From: JAWXUK01 sp044432725 | GTDB lineage: Bacteria; Bacillota; Clostridia; Oscillospirales; Oscillospiraceae | Reading direction: 5' to 3' | DNA length: 64,000 nucleotides | NCBI GenBank assembly: GCA_044432725.1 | Contig: JAWXUL010000005.1 | Span: forward strand, 75,392-139,391 | Shown here: positions 63,484 to 64,000 of the stretch, one piece after another | Numbering within the stretch: position 1 is the stretch's first letter | Layout of the letters: the number at the start of each line of letters is the position of its first letter | Position numbers and translations under genes: made by a program | The notes under the pieces: generated by a model | Seen by the model: only the letters and a program-made list of their open reading frames with translations | Databases searched by the model: none | Told to the model about the DNA's origin: nothing

Positions 63484-64000
63484 GTTTGAGAATGGTGTCA
63501 TCTTATAGGGTAATCAAACAAGTTCGAGGGGAACGACGGGGAGCCCAGCGTTTGAGAATGGTGTCATCTTATAGGGTAATCAAACTTGATAAACGCAAAG
63601 AACCAAGGAATCCCAGTTTGAGAATGGTGTCATCTTATAGGGTAATCAAACCCACAGAAATCAACTAAAAGCTGACCTAACGTTTGAGAATGGTGTCATC
63701 TTATAGGGTAATCAAACAAACTATACTGCTTTATTACTGTTCCTTTAGTTTGAGAATGGTGTCATCTTATAGGGTAATCAAACTTCACAGTGACGTTCAG
63801 CATCATCAATAGCGTTTGAGAATGGTGTCATCTTATAGGGTAATCAAACAGGAGAAGAGTTTAGTTAAGAGTGTACCTGTGTTTGAGAATGGTGTCATCT
63901 TATAGGGTAATCAAACTACAACACCAACTTGTTAGTCAATCCAACTGTTTGAGAATGGTGTCATCTTATAGGGTAATCAAACATTTGATAGTTATTTGCG
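63484..64000 (+). CRISPR. Type II-A CRISPR array, at least 8 repeats, continues past window
   Basis: Eight identical 36-base repeats starting GTTTGAGAATGG and ending GGGTAATCAAAC, at 63484, 63550, 63616, 63682, 63748, 63814, 63881 and 63947. Spacers are 30 bases, except spacer 6 (31). The eighth spacer is cut by the window end. The repeat ends are inverted (GTTTGA / TCAAAC). There is no degenerate repeat in view, as expected near the leader end. No spacer matches the rest of the window by eye. Confidence 0.99.

Noticed and set aside
63486..63668. 60-codon frame inside the CRISPR array
   Set aside because: It arises from the repeated 36-base sequence and is not a gene.
63484..64000. Self-targeting spacers
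   Set aside because: Reading the seven complete spacers against the window by eye gave no match; a database search was not possible.

Overview
The window comes from a low-GC, Gram-positive, endospore-forming member of the Clostridia. The evidence is AT-rich intergenic DNA with near-consensus sigma-A promoters and strong GGAGG ribosome sites, an LL-diaminopimelate aminotransferase (dapL), NiaR- and BirA-type regulators, an M23/M50 protease pair of the SpoIVFA/SpoIVFB kind, a fragment of SpoIIID, and a type II-A CRISPR-Cas locus. I do not claim a genus.

Region 1 (about 1-23.3 kb) is ordinary chromosome. It holds a PAS-GAF-GGDEF-EAL signalling protein, an alpha/beta hydrolase with a PAS protein, an NCS2 purine permease, an ammonium transporter fused to a P-II domain, dapL, purA behind a highly structured leader, an orphan family-5 solute-binding lipoprotein, a DHH phosphoesterase, NiaR, a FapA-like protein, BirA, an XpaC-like membrane protein, a VanW protein, and an overlapping M50/M23 sporulation-type protease pair.

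Region 2 (about 23.4-57.2 kb) is an accessory and defence island full of broken genes. It opens with AbiH and a truncated ADP-ribosylglycohydrolase abutting an IS110 element with a structured 5' RNA region (bridge-RNA candidate). A damaged metallo-beta-lactamase/PD-(D/E)XK pair follows. Two parallel modules come next. Module A (minus strand, 37.9 to 30.4 kb) reads WYL-regulator remnant, dynamin-like GTPase, tail-anchored protein, HerA/DUF87 ATPase, putative nuclease toxin, putative immunity protein. Module B (plus strand, 49.0 to 56.2 kb) reads WYL regulator, Sel1-repeat protein, paralogous HerA/DUF87 ATPase, Endonuclease_NS_2-type toxin, YezG-type immunity protein. Between them lie a vWA/phosphoesterase operon, leucine-rich-repeat proteins, a paralogous pair of unknown proteins, and several genes cut by short IS5-related hairpin elements. 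One promoter motif (ATCTGTCC, exactly 11 bp, TATAAT) precedes the WYL gene, the vWA operon and an HExxH peptidase gene, which suggests a WYL-controlled regulon.

Region 3 (57.2-64 kb) is a complete type II-A CRISPR-Cas locus: tracrRNA on the minus strand, cas9-cas1-cas2-csn2 with ATGA or short overlaps, a leader with its own promoter and a TTTGAG end, and eight repeats before the window ends. The only cas promoter I can see lies beyond the tracrRNA terminator, so the cas9 mRNA leader would be antisense to the whole tracrRNA.

The best candidate for an undescribed system is the duplicated WYL / accessory protein / HerA-ATPase / toxin / immunity module. Its gene order is kept in both copies while effector, immunity and accessory genes differ.
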